From the NCBI RefSeq assembly GCF_020085105.1, contig NC_058042.1:21542001-21606000 (forward strand): a stretch of DNA of 64,000 nt, read 5' to 3'. A program made the translations under genes and the position numbers. Of the stretch, positions 1-12,474 are shown piece after piece. Below the pieces are notes generated by a model. It worked only from the letters and a program-made list of their open reading frames with translations, was not told the origin of the DNA and did not search any database. The DNA comes from Siniperca chuatsi (lineage: Eukaryota > Chordata > Actinopteri > Centrarchiformes > Sinipercidae). The first letter of the stretch is position 1. Every line of letters begins with the position of its first letter.

Positions 1-2300
1 TTCAGTGTTGCTCAGCGTTGGATAGGTGAGAACCCCAAACTAGGAAGTCTTCATTTTCAAAGTATCTGGCCCTTTGTCATTGTCAGGCAGGGTAACATGA
101 TGATGTTTTTAGTGGTGTATAGCTCCCTCTATTGTCACACCTCTTGTGGGTAACGAGCAGAGAACTAGAAAAGAAAAGGAAAAAGGGACCGGAGTAAACT
201 TCTGATGCACGATGCACCACCCGAGAGTTTCAAAAAATTTTCTTAATCACATTTTCTTTGTCTTTGGTTCATTCTTTTCTTCTTAAACTGTTGATTGAGC
301 CAAACTAAAATGGCCAGGCAGTGGAAACTGAACAGGCATGAGAACCAAACTGCACACACCTGAGTGACCATGCCAATACTGTCTGCAACAATGGTTCAAA
401 TATGTTGTTTTAAAGCCTTTTTCTTTTTAAACTAGTCTTGAAAACATTTTTATTTTATTTTGTATTATTTTTATGTTATACACAGAGGAAATGACTGTAA
501 TAATTAAGTAGTCCAGCGCCTCATTTTGATTGGATGATTAAATGTTTACATCTTTAGCACAGTGTGCCAAAGTTCCTTCCTGTTTTCTCTGTATGAGGAA
601 GAATGAGAAGAGGTAAAAGTCGCAGAGAACTCGTTCAGTGTTGGGTGCACATTTGCCTACAGTGTATGTTGTGTATCACATCTTCCCGTTCTCACTTCGA
701 CACGTAGGATACACCGGGGTGAGAATGGCTCTTAGCTGCTGATAAGGTGTCAGTTTTATAATGGACACAGGGTACAAATTTGGCAGTTTCCTTATTTGAT
801 GTCTTAAAATGTGTCTGCAAAACGTCTGAGGCAGAACCAACTCTGTGTGTGTTAACACTTTGCAAGATTGACAATATTCTTCCTCTCTTTCTATGATGCT
901 TTTAGCTTTTTTTCTAGACAGGCATCTGTATTAGCATTAAAAGGGGTCATATAACTGAACACCAGTCAGCGAACAGGAGCGTCTTCCCCACTGAGCCAGA
1001 AGGACTTTATTCATACTCACTGTTTTGGAGGGAAACAATCAGCTGGTTTATTTGGTGGAATTTACCAAGAGAGGAGGTGTAAAAGTCGAGCTTTGTGTTC
1101 TCTCAGCTTTTCATGATTTGTCCTAACAAGAGGGAAGTCTTTCACCTCAAATGCCCTCTTAGGATTAACAGAAGAGCCCTCTCTGATATGTGAAAAACCC
1201 CGCTGAGACATCCAGCTAAGGACTGCTAAAGCTTCTCCATCTTTTGCTATGAGTGACAGTAACAGTGTTTGAGTCAGGGCATAAGGGGGGCTTAACATGC
1301 ACATAAGACACTGTACTGTACAAGTCTCATCAACCAGTAATGACCGATAAACGGTAAAACAGTAATCAATAGAGAGGGACATGAAGTAATGGGGTAATGA
1401 TGTGTTTTTTAAGAGGAATGTGGCTTCATTGAATGACAGTGGTGGGTGAAATGGTACGAGGGGTCACACATGTAAAAGTGTATATTTTTGTATATACCTA
1501 CATCAGTGTGTGTACAGTATGTACATATATACACAGTGTACTCAGCCGCGGTTCCTAGTTTTGTTGTCAGACTGTACAGCGCTTCTAACTGTTCCCTGTT
1601 TTATAGATTCTGCAGAAATTCAACTTTGAATGAGGAGAAATGATTAACTTAAATAAATGCATTTATATATATATATATAAAACTAAATGGTGTCAAGTAT
1701 TTTGGTCTGCTTCAGCGGTTGATGGTGCAAGTTCAGAATAGATAGACAAGCACCAACACAAACATACCCAGATATTATAGCATATTGATATATCTGTTGG
1801 TCGGTTTCAGTTTTGACAGTTTCGCAGCCATGGATTTGAACCACTATCTGCAAAAACGGATGGCCAATGTGGTAAACATGTATTCTTTTTCCATCCATCA
1901 GTCAAACGTCACTGTGTTTTCTTATATTGTGGGAATGGCAACCTGACCTCAAACCACCCAAATGCTGTGCTGTGAGGGAACATTTTGGGCAGCGTTAGAA
2001 TAATATTCCTGGTAGAGTAATTACATGGCAACATATTGTGCTCCTAATAACTGAATAACACACTGTACACATTTCCTGTAAATGACTAATCTCAATTTCT
2101 GCAGGGCAGAGAGCTGCCTTGACATGAACTACGCCTCAAATTTCAGAAGAATGCAGATGGGCAATATTTCCTCCAGCAGAGATGGGTTACTGGGGCAAAA
2201 GCAATATGGTTAATGTAGTGACACATTTACACCATTTATATATTTGTAGCCACTGGAGAAGACGGCCATGATTCTGTACTGAACCATTTTGTTCTTCTGT
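1..2300. other. Left flank, no gene recognised
   Basis: No open reading frame here resembles a known protein, and no exon with credible splice sites was found. The stretch around 1480-1680 is AT-rich, carries UGUA-type motifs and ends in a possible poly(A) signal (AATAAA at 1652-1657), so it could be the 3'UTR of a + strand gene lying to the left. That is only a guess; in human the + strand gene upstream of SMYD2 is PROX1. Confidence 0.3.
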
Positions 2301-2319
2301 GACATGAAAAACAAAAGTA

Positions 2320-2700
2320 TGTGGACTCCACTATATGTGTTTTAGCAGCATATTAATGCTCATGGTTTTGGAATGAGATGTTCAACAGTCTCCACTCCTA
2401 TGGGAAGGTTTTCCATAAGACTTGGGAACCAGCCATAAGTGCGTTAAGGTCGGACACTGATGTTGGACACTGGACTGTCAGTGTTCCAGTTCATCCCAAA
2501 GGTGTTGGATGGGGTTGAGGTCAGGGCTCTGTGTAAGCCAGTCCAGATCTTTAAACTCAGAAAACCATTTCTTTAAGGTCTTTGCTGTGTACACTGGGGC
2601 ATTGTCATGTTGAAACAGGAGATGACCTTCCTCAAACTTTTGCCACAAAGTTGGAAGCACACTATTTTCTGAACTATCCTTGGTAAGACTTTACTTAATT
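2320..2700 (-). mobile_element. Decayed Tc1/mariner transposase fragment
   Basis: Read on the minus strand, 2478-2660 gives a peptide with hallmarks of the Tc1-like DDE transposase C-terminal half: an HDNAP block (the second catalytic Asp region) and, downstream, SPDLNPIQHLWDELE (the region with the third acidic residue). No full-length ORF and no clear terminal inverted repeats were found, so this is a dead 5'- and 3'-truncated copy. Outer limits are approximate. Such remnants are abundant in teleost genomes. It lies about 0.8 kb upstream of smyd2 and has no evident role there. Confidence 0.8.
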
Positions 2701-3320
2701 GGAATTGAGTATAACATAAACCATGGAAAACAGCCCCAGAATAAAAGTATGGTAATTTGGTATTTTGGGCAAAATAGTGTACTGTATAGGAGATCACTGT
2801 ATGCTGTGTTGCTGGGATGTGCATATCTGTCTGTCTGCCAAATCATTCTGGTAACTTAAAAAAAAAATGTATCCAGTAAACAAAAGGTAGGTATGAAAAT
2901 ACATATAGAAATATATATAAAACAACAAATGAACAACACCATTGCTTATGCACATTAATCAACATCACTGCAATCACGGCAAGCATATTGCGAAGTAGGT
3001 CATGTACAATGCAGGCAATTAACACAAAACAATGTTAAGCAGACAACCAGCACAGGCACTTAAAACATGACAACATACATCACATCACATTACATTACAG
3101 AAGACACAGGCTGTGTAAAAGCAGAAGGGACGCAATCTGACAAACAAACAAAAAGCCAAGCAAATGCAGGCAAGGTAAGCATGCAGTGAGCAGGTGTGAT
3201 GGCAGGTCTGTCTGCTTTTATATCAGGACATCCAGCTACAGCGCATCTGTTCACCACAGAGTCCATCAGTGCATGCATTAGTTACTGTACACTGTACAGT
3301 GGCTGCATGTCTGTGTCGTC
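2701..3320. other. Region upstream of smyd2, little structure
   Basis: AT-rich to 3180, then increasingly GC-rich towards the gene. No TATA box is obvious. The 3300-3470 part is the likely TATA-less promoter and 5'UTR of smyd2, but the transcription start cannot be placed from sequence alone. Confidence 0.35.
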
Positions 3321-3326
3321 GCCTCT

Positions 3327-3340
3327 CCAGCAGGGGGCGA
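3327..3340 (+). promoter_or_regulatory. CTCF-like motif in the smyd2 promoter region
   Basis: The 14-mer CCAGCAGGGGGCGA matches the core CTCF consensus (CCASYAGRKGGCRS) at nearly every position. It lies about 130 bp upstream of the smyd2 start codon in a GC-rich stretch. Single motif matches occur by chance, so binding is unproven. Confidence 0.35.
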
Positions 3341-3470
3341 TGAGAGCCGCACCGGACACGCAGAGGACCGGAGAGGAAGAACGGGTACCGACAGAAGCTG
3401 ATCAGATTCCTCAGCACACACAGGTGGTGGTCGGTAGTATCTGACCGGAGAACCGTAAGCAGAACAAACC

Positions 3471-6400
3471 ATGAAGAACGAAGGTATAGAGGGGACGGAG
3501 AGGTTCCTGAGCCCGGGCAGTGGCAGAGGCTTGCGGGCGGTGAGGCACTTCGCGGTGGGGGAGCTGGTGTTCGCCTGCCCTGCCTACTCCTACGTGTTGA
3601 CAGTGAATGAGAGGGGAGCGCACTGTGAGCACTGCTTCACCAGGTAACATCTTACCTCTCTGAAACAGCTGGGAAAAACACCTCTCTGACAGTTAGCTTC
3701 AGGCTGTTTTTGTCTTATTTTTAGCCTAGCTTAAAAAAGAACAAAGCGAGTAATGTGTCCAGTTCAACGCTGGCTAATCTCATCACCGAGCTAGGTTAGC
3801 TTGTAAACCTCTGGACACCTACCTAGCTGGTGCAGACTTAAATGGGTCAGTGCGGTGAGGCAACTTTCACCTACAATAACCTTTAGTGGTGATTTTTTTA
3901 AAATCCAAAATGTAAAAAGCCTGCTTTCCTGTAAGCTTAATGAGCCTATTAGTATGTTAGCACATGGTCTTACATAAGCTACTCATACTACTTAGAGGTA
4001 AGATACAGTTAAGGGAGCGCTTCACAGATTTCTTCTGATATCTTTGTCATAGTGTGACATTTACTCTGTGAGAGTACTTCCTTAAAGGCAGCCTCTGTTT
4101 ATCCCTACAAGTCCTACACACATGCTTGATGCACTCCAAATAGTAAAAAAGAAAACCTGCAGTCTTTATGATATCAGAGTCTGACTTTATTATTATTATC
4201 AGGTTTAAAGTTTTACTTATAATTAGAATTGAATTATAACATGATTTTGAGTCATTTGTTGGTAGTTTAAAGCCCATGCGTGCACCAGTAACGGTGTAGG
4301 ATGTGGAGTGGTTAGAAAGGCCAGCCTACAACATTCAGAGAGTATTGACATGTGTAGGTGTGTGTAGGCATACTGTGTCAAAAACATAAAGGAAGGTTAA
4401 ACTGCAGTGCACTGGTCCTTTTTAAGGTTCAGCCCTCTAGCTTGCCTACTTGTCTTGTTGAGATCTGATGCACTATGACACTCTTTATGAGATGCTTTAG
4501 AGTTAAATTAACGCCCTCTCACACGCTCACTTTTATACACACGTGTGTCCTACCCAAGCTGCCTTTAAGGTTTGTAGAGCAGTAAAAGGTTAGGGTGCTA
4601 AATATAGTTGTCCATGTGTCCCAAGAGAGGAGGAGCCAAGAGATGAGAAGGCCAGGGGTGCATGTGTGCATTGGGGGTGGGGGTGGCACTAAACTAACCT
4701 CTGTTGTTGTTTCAGCTTAAGTGTATCCCACCTTTTGTCACAATTCTGAAAAGACTCTGATATATTTAAATGTTGTTCTGATAAGAGCTCCACTTCTCAC
4801 CGCTTTAGTAGAGTAGCATTTTGTGTCTTTATGTCATTGCAGGAGAGAAGACCTTTTTAAATGTGGCAAATGTAAGCAGGCCTACTACTGCAATGTTGAC
4901 TGTCAGGTAAGAGTGCTTTCTGCTTCCTTTATGTTCATTTTTATGGAGGGCTTGTAATTTCTGTGTGTGTGTATGTGCGCCAGTTTCCACAATTAACTAA
5001 AGGAACGGACCATGAATACATTTTTACTGCAAACAGTAACTTTTATAAAAATATATAACAATATGTGGACCTGGGGTGCCCTGGTAGCTCACCTGGTAGA
5101 GTGTGCGCTCCATGTACTAAGGCTGAGTCCTTACCGCAGCCCTTAGCCCTTTGCTGCACATCCCCTCTCTCTCTTCCCCCTTTCCTGTCTATCTTTGGCT
5201 GCTAAATAAAGGCAGAAAAGCCCCCAAAAATACAATAAAAAAAATAAAATAACAAAATATGTTGTCCTACAAATATCTATTTTAGTCTTCATTTGTTTCG
5301 GTCTTATTCCTGCTATTTTTTTTTTCTAATAGAAGGACAAAGCGAATGAAAATAGGCAGCAATCAAGCCATTTGATTCTTGTTTTACATTTACAAATGTT
5401 TTTGGTGTCAGTTTGAACCGTTTGTGTGCATCCATATGTGTCAGTACCACCACAGAGTGAGTTAAAAGAACTTATTTTTATTATTCTTGTGACCGACCTT
5501 GGACTATAAATTGAGGACCCCATCAGCAGAGCTCCAGCAAGAGACAGAGAGAGTGTATACACACACACACACACACACTGCTGTTGCTATGGCGATTCAG
5601 TCTGTCCTCCCTCTGCCTAGTTTTAGTTTCATGGCACAAAAAACACTTGGTGCACTGCAGTAAAACTGAGAAGTTTCTGTCCTTTTCTGTGTGTGTGCGT
5701 GCATTTATGCAGAGAGGTGATTGGCCAATGCATAAGCTGGAGTGTGTAGCTATGTGTGCCTATGGGGAAAACTGGTGTCCATCAGAGACCGTCAGACTGG
5801 TGGCTAGACTCATCGTGAAACAGGTAAAGTAATATGAAGTAGGAGTAGAAATGTTTCAACATTCAGACATGTCTTTTTTTTTATTGGGAACAACATGGAT
5901 GTCTATGCAGGAAAGGTTTAACATAAACAGCAAAGAGAGAGAAGATAGATGTGAGATACTTTTACAGAACAAAAAGACATGAGACATCATCCTTCTCAGT
6001 TTATAAGCAACACTGTGCACAAGAGTTCCCAACTTTTAATCTTAGGGTAGCAATACTTATGACACTGAGAACAAAAGTAGACCAAAGACTAAAGCAAAAA
6101 ACAACAAGTGTTGTGTGTTAAAAGGCTGAGACGCCTTTTAAATGGTGGGCAGACTCCGTACTGCTCGGCGCATCACAGGCGTACGCCGACGACGTAGTGA
6201 TGCGGACCCACTGGTACTCATAAAGGGACTGGAGCAATCAGTAATATTATTAATTACACCTGTGGTTTTCCTGCCATCACAAGTGCAAGGAAAACTCAAA
6301 ATGACCAGCCTCTATTTGAAAACTGATGGCTGAACGGAGCCATGTGAGAATGTGACTGGAAAGTCAACACAAAGTTTATAACCTTTAGACAAACTTTAAA

Positions 6401-9400
6401 GAAGATAAAGAGTCAAACAAAATAAGGGGCTGACTTGATAATAAGTTCATTTTATGAGCTAGACCATATTTTATGCAATAAAACCAGCTGTGAGCTGCTG
6501 GAGCAGCGATGCAATGACTTAATTTATCTCTTTTCATTTGTATACCTTTGCATGAGTAGCATCAGGAGTATCCTGGGTGTCATGTCTTTGCTATTCATTC
6601 ATTGCAGTTCAGAAAGGTGACTTGTTCAGACTGGCATCATCAAACAAAAACAATTAAATCGAAGCAAACTATAGTGTTGCAATGTTAACACAACCTTGTT
6701 GTTTTACTCTGTTTAAATTAAAGTGTTGGTCCTGTTGAACACTAAAGTTCTTGAAGCCAGTGCTCTTATCCAGCTGCTGTATTGTTAGTGTTTTAATCAC
6801 TTCTTAATTGGCCAAAAGGTCTTTAAAAAACAATTTGCTACAATAAAGCAAGACATAGAAAAGGGCAATTTGGTTATTTTGTGTTTTATTTTGCATGATT
6901 TTGCTTTTTTGACTAAAATGACCACATGTCTCTCGACCGTGTCTCATGTTGCAGAGAGTCACAACAGAGCGCACCCCTTCAGAAAGGCTGCTACTGCTCA
7001 AAGAGTTTGAATCTCGTAAGTAGATGTGTGTGTATGAATACATGAGCGTGTACGTTTAGTTACATTTGCGTGCACTTTTAGTTACATGGTGCAGTCTGTG
7101 TGTGAGTGTGTGTGATCTTTCTCTGTCTCTGCAGTTGTAGCAGTGTGTCTATTAATATCCTCTGCTGTAGCCTCGAGTCCTGGTTCTGTCTCTTTTCATT
7201 CACTCCAAGTCTGCAGAGCACTGGGACTTAAATCCCAAGGCTCTGGGTGCTGTAATTTCATGTTCTCTCCCCTCCTTTAAAAACTACTGCTACTGTGCCC
7301 TTGAGCAAGGTACTCAACCCTCTTCTCTGAGGGACTGTGTACTGAGAAGCAAGGTATTAACACATGTACTCCATATACCTTATGTCAGCCCATAACTACA
7401 TAGAAGAAACTAAACTCTGCCCAGCTTAATGTTGTGCGACAAGAAGATTTATAGCATTTTCTGTTTTGTTTTTATGGTGCTTTTTAGATAAAGACTAACT
7501 CAACTGTATTATTGAGGTTGTATAAAATGTAGTCCTGAAAACACATGTGAAGCATTTCCCAATAATCTGAATCATACATTGTAAGTTGAGAAGAGTGTAT
7601 TTGTCCAAAAACAAGACTTTGTTCCATCTAAGCGCCCACAAATTGTTTTCTCTGCTCTGTTCGGTGTTCATCATTTAGTCTGAGCTGTTGTTGCAGGCTC
7701 AGATGTGTCATCAGAGGATTGTCACAGAATTAACCTTCACACCTATCTCTCATGCACACAAAGCAAATCAGTGGCCAGCTGCTGCCTGTTGCCACCAGAC
7801 TGTCTCTGTGTGTCTGTTTGAGTTAGTGTGACTGACAATGGCACATGGCCTACAGCAACAGCATATCCTACACGTTACTAACACTGAGTGGTTCTACTAA
7901 GGAGCCATGTGATAGATTATTATGATGGTGGTAACCAATAATAAAAAAAAACACATACATACTCTCATTTTTTCAAGGAGAATGCATATTTAAAGTCATT
8001 TTTGCATGGTCCCTTTGGTAATCTCTCTCCTCTAAAATGGAAGAACTGCCCCAAACAGTTAACTAGACTAAAAGTCTCAATTCTAGCAAGTGGCCCAATA
8101 AGTTTGCAAAGTTCATTACGCCTCACAATACCAAAGTGCTAGTCGGAACAAAATAAAAAAATTACATTTTTGCCTCACTAGTGGTAATAGCAACGTCAGT
8201 GCCGTGGCCATGGAATGATTAAAATTTCAAATGTTTATCTCGGAAGCCCGAATGTGTTCAGAAATCTCTCTGAGATGTCTGCATCTTAGATTATGAGATG
8301 TCCTGTTTGCAAAGTGGACATTTTAGCCTGAGGCTAGAACCAAAGGAGCGTGGAGAGTCAGTGTTCATACTCAAAAGCACTTTAATGGCAAAGCACATGA
8401 GCTAATAAACACACAACCTTCTAGATACAAGGTGGTCTCTTTATGATGGTCTGGTTTATGGTGTTGACTTTGTCTCCATGTCCTTTTTTGTGTATGTTCA
8501 TCTTTCTTTGTTGTCCTCTCTGTTTCTATTTTTCTGTCTCTTCCTCTGTTTGTGTTTCATTGCCTTTTCCAGATTTAGATAAGATGGACAGTGAGAAGGA
8601 GGAGATGAACCAAGCAGACATAGCAGCACTGCACCACTTCTACTCCAGACACATCAGTGACCTCCCCGACGAACAGGCCCTCACTGAGCTCTTTGCACAG
8701 GTAACACTGGATAACACTACATCCCGAAGGTTTCTTTGGATCATAGGATGTTCCATGTTTCTTTGGTAGTATCTTTAGAGTCACTCTGTACTGTGTGGGT
8801 TGTTGCTAGAAATCCACTGATTTAAAATCCTCCTGTTCCTAGAAGGATCCAGGATCTTGGGTGTGTTTTTGTTACTGTCGTGTGTCGAGCATCAGAGGTC
8901 TTGGCTGACACATAGACAGGTGTTGACCTTTCTTGGTCTTGGAAGGACATACTGGGTTGCAACATACACACAGAAAACATTTAGACACACAATGTGCAAA
9001 TACAGTATGTTTACATGTGCACACTACTCATAGTCATACGTTCTTAATGCTTGTGTTCACACATCTTTTTATCTTTCTCCCCTCACATCACCCCCAGTTG
9101 TCCTGCTCTTGTCAGCAGTTACATCATGGAGATGGCTCATGTTCTGGATCTGTATCGCACACACGCGCTGGTCCTGTCTGATTTACTCTACAGCATTAAG
9201 CTCTCTGATCTGTCTGTTAGCGCTGCTGACTCTTTTCTCTCCACGCTACACCAACAGACTCTTTGGCTTCTTATATTACAGCTACATTTAATCTCCACCT
9301 CCTCTGTGGAGGAGGTGTTACAGCACAGGAGAGTAGAGGGTGATGCAAGATGTATTATCTTATTACTCACCCTGTTGTTCTCTGTCGCCACATGTTTGTT

Positions 9401-12400
9401 TGTGTCTTCCCTCCTTTCTTTCTTGCCCTGTCCCTCCTTCTCTCTCCTGTGTTTTGTCTTTGTGTCTCCAGGTTAACTGTAATGGTTTTACCATAGAGGA
9501 TGAGGAGCTCTCCCATCTGGGATCAGCTATTTTTCCTGAGTAAGTAGTCCATGTCAACACATCACCATCGTTCAACAGCTCATCAATTCATCAGTGTATT
9601 TATCTACTGATAAATCCTAAATTCCTCCCTCTGTCTCCTTACATCCACTATATCTCAGCTGCTTCTGATTCGTTTCATTATTTTATTTTATTTTTATAGT
9701 CAGTGTGACATATCCATAAACCATCAACCATCAGTCCCAACATCATAAAGCTTCTAAATGTAACGCTTTTATGAAAATGTCTGATTTCACAATTTTTCTT
9801 TAAACTTTTGTGCTTCTCCTCCTTCCTTTCTTCCTTCTAGTGTAGCACTGATGAATCACAGCTGTAGTCCTAATGTCATAGTGACCTATAAAGGCACAGT
9901 GGCTGAGGTCAGAGCTGTTCAAGAGATAAACCCTGGAGACGAGGTAAGTAAACATTGAGCTCATCTAGCAACGAAGGTGCTTCTCGCAATTTTGAGACCA
10001 CATACAATCACAAAGAGATACATATGCTTATGACAGTCTTTATTTTGATTGATGTAAGAGGGCCATGATTTTTTCATATTTCATCTCCCTCTCTCTCTCT
10101 GTAGATCTTTAACAGTTACATAGACCTGCTCTATCCAACAGAGGACAGGAAAGAGAGGTTGTTAGATTCCTACTTCTTCACATGCCAGTGTACTGAGTGC
10201 ACCTCCAAGTCCAAGGTACTGTTCACGCTCATACACCTTCATAAAGTTTTTGATAGAATTGGAGTGGAACCTTTTTGCTTTGTTGATGTGAGGAATATAC
10301 AAGAAAGTGTCTCACCTGCATCAGTCTCTGCTGTCTGTTGGAGAACTGCTGCAGGTTCATGACATGATACAATTTCTGTCCTCTCTGTGCCAACAACAGA
10401 ACTGATGTTTCTGTTGTTTGTGTTACTGCGTATGTTTGTTTGAAATTGTACCTTACACTGTCAAGCAAGCTGAGTAGCTGTGTCCAAATTCCATACTACA
10501 TACTAACATATGAACTTCATACATGCTTTATACTATATACACCGAAGGCTGTGGAAACAGGACACTTGTAATTCAGTCCCAAATGAGGACAGAAAGTGCC
10601 ACCTGTGTGATTTTGGATGAGGTTAAGAATGAAATGCACTTTATATTCTATCAAGATATTCGAGTTAAGCTTTTCCTGAAAATGTCCCAGTCTGTTTGAT
10701 ATGACTGATGTACAAGGCAGTCAAAAAAAATCCTATCCATTCATTCACCATTCTTTATAGTATATCTTGTTTTGGCAGGAAATGATAATAGACATGTGGC
10801 AATGGATGTCTAGTATCCTTTTGACTTTGGAAAACAACTGCCAGTTTCATATTTGGAAACTTAAACAATGAGAAATCAACATTTATTTTGAAAATGTGGT
10901 CCTTTTTTATGTGTTCTGAGATCTTCCATGAGCTGTCTCAGCAAGTAGTGTCTAATCATTTCCAGCTGTGAGTAGCTCCCATTGTGCGTATTTGAGTACT
11001 TTTGTGTACTATTCCAATGTGAACACACCACATACTGGTCAGAATTAGTGCGTATAGTAGTATCAAATTGGGACGCGGCTAGTGTTACAACAAAGGCTCA
11101 ATCGTACCCTTGTTCCTTTTACATAAACTCCTTAAAGCTTTAGAGTATCTTGTGTAGGATATGTTACCATACATCTATTTCCTACGTCATTTCTTTCCAT
11201 CTCTTTCTAGGATAAAGAAAAAATGGAGATCAGGAAGCTGAGTTCTCCACCAGAGCCAGAGGAAGTCCGATCCATGGTCCGTTACGCCAAGAATGTCATC
11301 GAGGAGTTCAGGAGAGCCAAACACTACAAGAATATCCTCTTCCTCTCTGGTTTCCATTTTCTCACGTCTTCTCCCTCTCAGTCTGTCAGTTTGTCTTTCT
11401 TTATCAAGGACAGTCTTTCACTTCTCAGCCTCTTCTTCTTTCTCTACGTTGCGTGTGCCATTATTCCTTGACTCTCTGGCACCCCCCAGTGAGCTGCTGG
11501 AGATGTGTGAGCTTAGCCAGGAGAAGATGGGAGCCATATTTGCAGACACCAACGTCTACATGCTGCACATGATGTATCAGGCCATGGGTGTCTGTCTCTA
11601 CATGCAGGACTGGGAAGGAGCTATGAGCTACGGAGAGAAGATCATTCAGCCATATAGGTAAATTGATCTGCAGGGAGGCAGTAATGCATTTACAATAGAT
11701 CCTTTAGTGCACTCTCAAGCTTGATGATGCTAAAAATGTTTTCCCTCTGTGGTATACAACACTCAGCCACATCTGCTATGTCTTTTAACTTTTATTATTG
11801 TACTCTTCCAGCTTGACATGTTTTGAACTTTTGTAACACTACAACAAAACCCAATGTAACATTAATTATAGATTATAACTCTTGTTTCCTCTCGCTTTCA
11901 CTGCTTAGCTTGATGTATAAATTATATTCTCTCTACAGTGTTCACTACCCAGCATACTCTCTAAATGTGGCATCTATGTATCTGAAACTGGGACGTCTGT
12001 ATTTGGGGCTGGAGAAGAAGACACAAGGAGTCAAAGCTCTGAAGAAGGTACATTTACAGACATCTGGTCAGTTGTTATGTTAATAGGTGGCAAAGTGAAG
12101 GTAGAAAATATTTTGGGCTCCAAAGAGCAGGAAGGGTAAGGACAGAAAAATTAGCAGAAGATAAGTGAGCTGTAAAAGGCAACTACACTCAGAATAACTC
12201 ATGAAGAAAAAATAGGTTTAGAGATGTGAGGTGAGTCAAGTGCTTGTTCAAACCTTGATCCACAGAAGCACTTGATAGCCATGAATTACAATGTCATAAG
12301 CTGTACAAATGTGTTGGGGGCTAACCACATCATACATTTGCAATGTGTCTTTTAATGATTTTAAAATACTGTTTTTTTTCCTGTCTTCAGGCAGCTGCCA

Positions 12401-12474
12401 TCATGGAGGTGGCTCATGGGAAAGATCACCATTATGTAGCGGAAGTCAAACGAGAAATTGAGGAGCAGAAGTAA
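3471..12474 (+). CDS. smyd2: SMYD2, SET and MYND domain lysine methyltransferase (complete, 12 coding exons)
   Basis: Exons: 3471-3643, 4843-4906, 5713-5823, 6955-7015, 8573-8700, 9472-9539, 9841-9943, 10105-10215, 11211-11331, 11483-11657, 11939-12047, 12391-12474. They join in frame to 435 codons (human 433). From the family: SMYD2 uses S-adenosylmethionine to monomethylate lysines on p53, RB1, HSP90 and histone H3, in cytosol and nucleus. Seen here: the GxG SAM motif (residues 18-20); an intact MYND zinc domain with Cys 52, 55, 65, 68, 74, 78, His86 and Cys90; the NHSC SAM-binding motif at 207-210; the catalytic Tyr241; post-SET cysteines 263, 265, 268; and the C-terminal TPR-like helices. 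One residue is inserted relative to human near 166. The start is chosen because ERFxSPG and GRG follow at the expected distance. All introns are GT-AG except intron 9 (AT-AC). Which teleost co-orthologue (a or b) this is cannot be told. Confidence 0.97.
5072..5245 (+). mobile_element. tRNA-derived SINE in smyd2 intron 2
   Basis: The head has an A-box-like segment (TAGCTCACCTGG, about 5093-5104) and a decayed B-box region. It is followed by a body with TTTGCTGCACATCCCCTCTCTCTC and a tail resembling CCTTTCCTGTCTATCTTTGGCTGCTAAATAAAGGC, ending in A-rich sequence. This layout is that of a SINE family common in spiny-rayed fishes. Lies in sense orientation within the intron; a related copy is at 51905-52110. 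Confidence 0.7.
5558..5580 (+). repeat. (CA)n microsatellite
   Basis: Short uninterrupted CA/AC dinucleotide tract in smyd2 intron 2, about 130 bp upstream of exon 3. Confidence 0.9.
7140..7335. repeat. Possible old SINE-like repeat in smyd2 intron 4
   Basis: Contains the phrase GTGCCCTTGAGCAAGGTACT (7295-7314), a segment recurrent in fish interspersed repeats, near a stretch of mixed composition. No clear tRNA head or target duplication seen, so the class is uncertain. Confidence 0.35.
10473..11083. mobile_element. Palindromic MITE-like element in smyd2 intron 8
   Basis: The two ends are inverted relatives: the left end reads CTGTGTCCAAATTCCATACTAC and the right end, reversed and complemented, reads CCGCGTCCCAATTTGATACTAC. 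The interior (about 0.55 kb) has no coding potential. This fits a non-autonomous DNA transposon. Exact ends and target duplication were not resolved. It ends about 130 bp before smyd2 exon 9. Confidence 0.65.
11332..11482 (+). other. smyd2: U12-type AT-AC intron of smyd2 (intron 9)
   Basis: Between two well-conserved coding blocks there is no GT donor. The sequence right after the Lys codon plus one A is ATATCCTCT, matching the U12 AT-AC donor consensus ATATCCTT in 7 of 8 positions. Near the other end TTCCTTGAC (11464-11472) matches the U12 branch site TTCCTTRAY, with its branch A (11471) 11 nt before the terminal AC (11481-11482). Removing 11332-11482 restores the reading frame and yields K-T-P-S-E-L-L-E, against K-S-P-S-E-L-L-E in human SMYD2. 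The intron is 151 nt with no polypyrimidine run typical of U2 introns. It must be removed by the minor spliceosome. Confidence 0.92.

Noticed and set aside
6142..6333. Plus-strand ORF of 63 codons with an Arg-rich start
   Set aside because: Intronic in smyd2, no family resemblance and no splice signals placing it in a transcript.
8443..8769. Plus-strand ORF of 108 codons
   Set aside because: It is smyd2 exon 5 extended at both ends by read-through into introns; only 8573-8700 is coding.
9051..9476. Plus-strand ORF of 141 codons in smyd2 intron 5
   Set aside because: Pyrimidine-rich intronic sequence that runs into the polypyrimidine tract of exon 6; no family resemblance and the conserved protein skips it.
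11480..11490. AG acceptor (CCCCCCAG then TGAGCTG) for smyd2 exon 10
   Set aside because: With the only plausible donor the AG at 11488-11489 removes the conserved T-P residues and shifts the frame, while AC at 11481-11482 gives the conserved T-P-S-E-L-L-E and fits the U12 branch-site distance.
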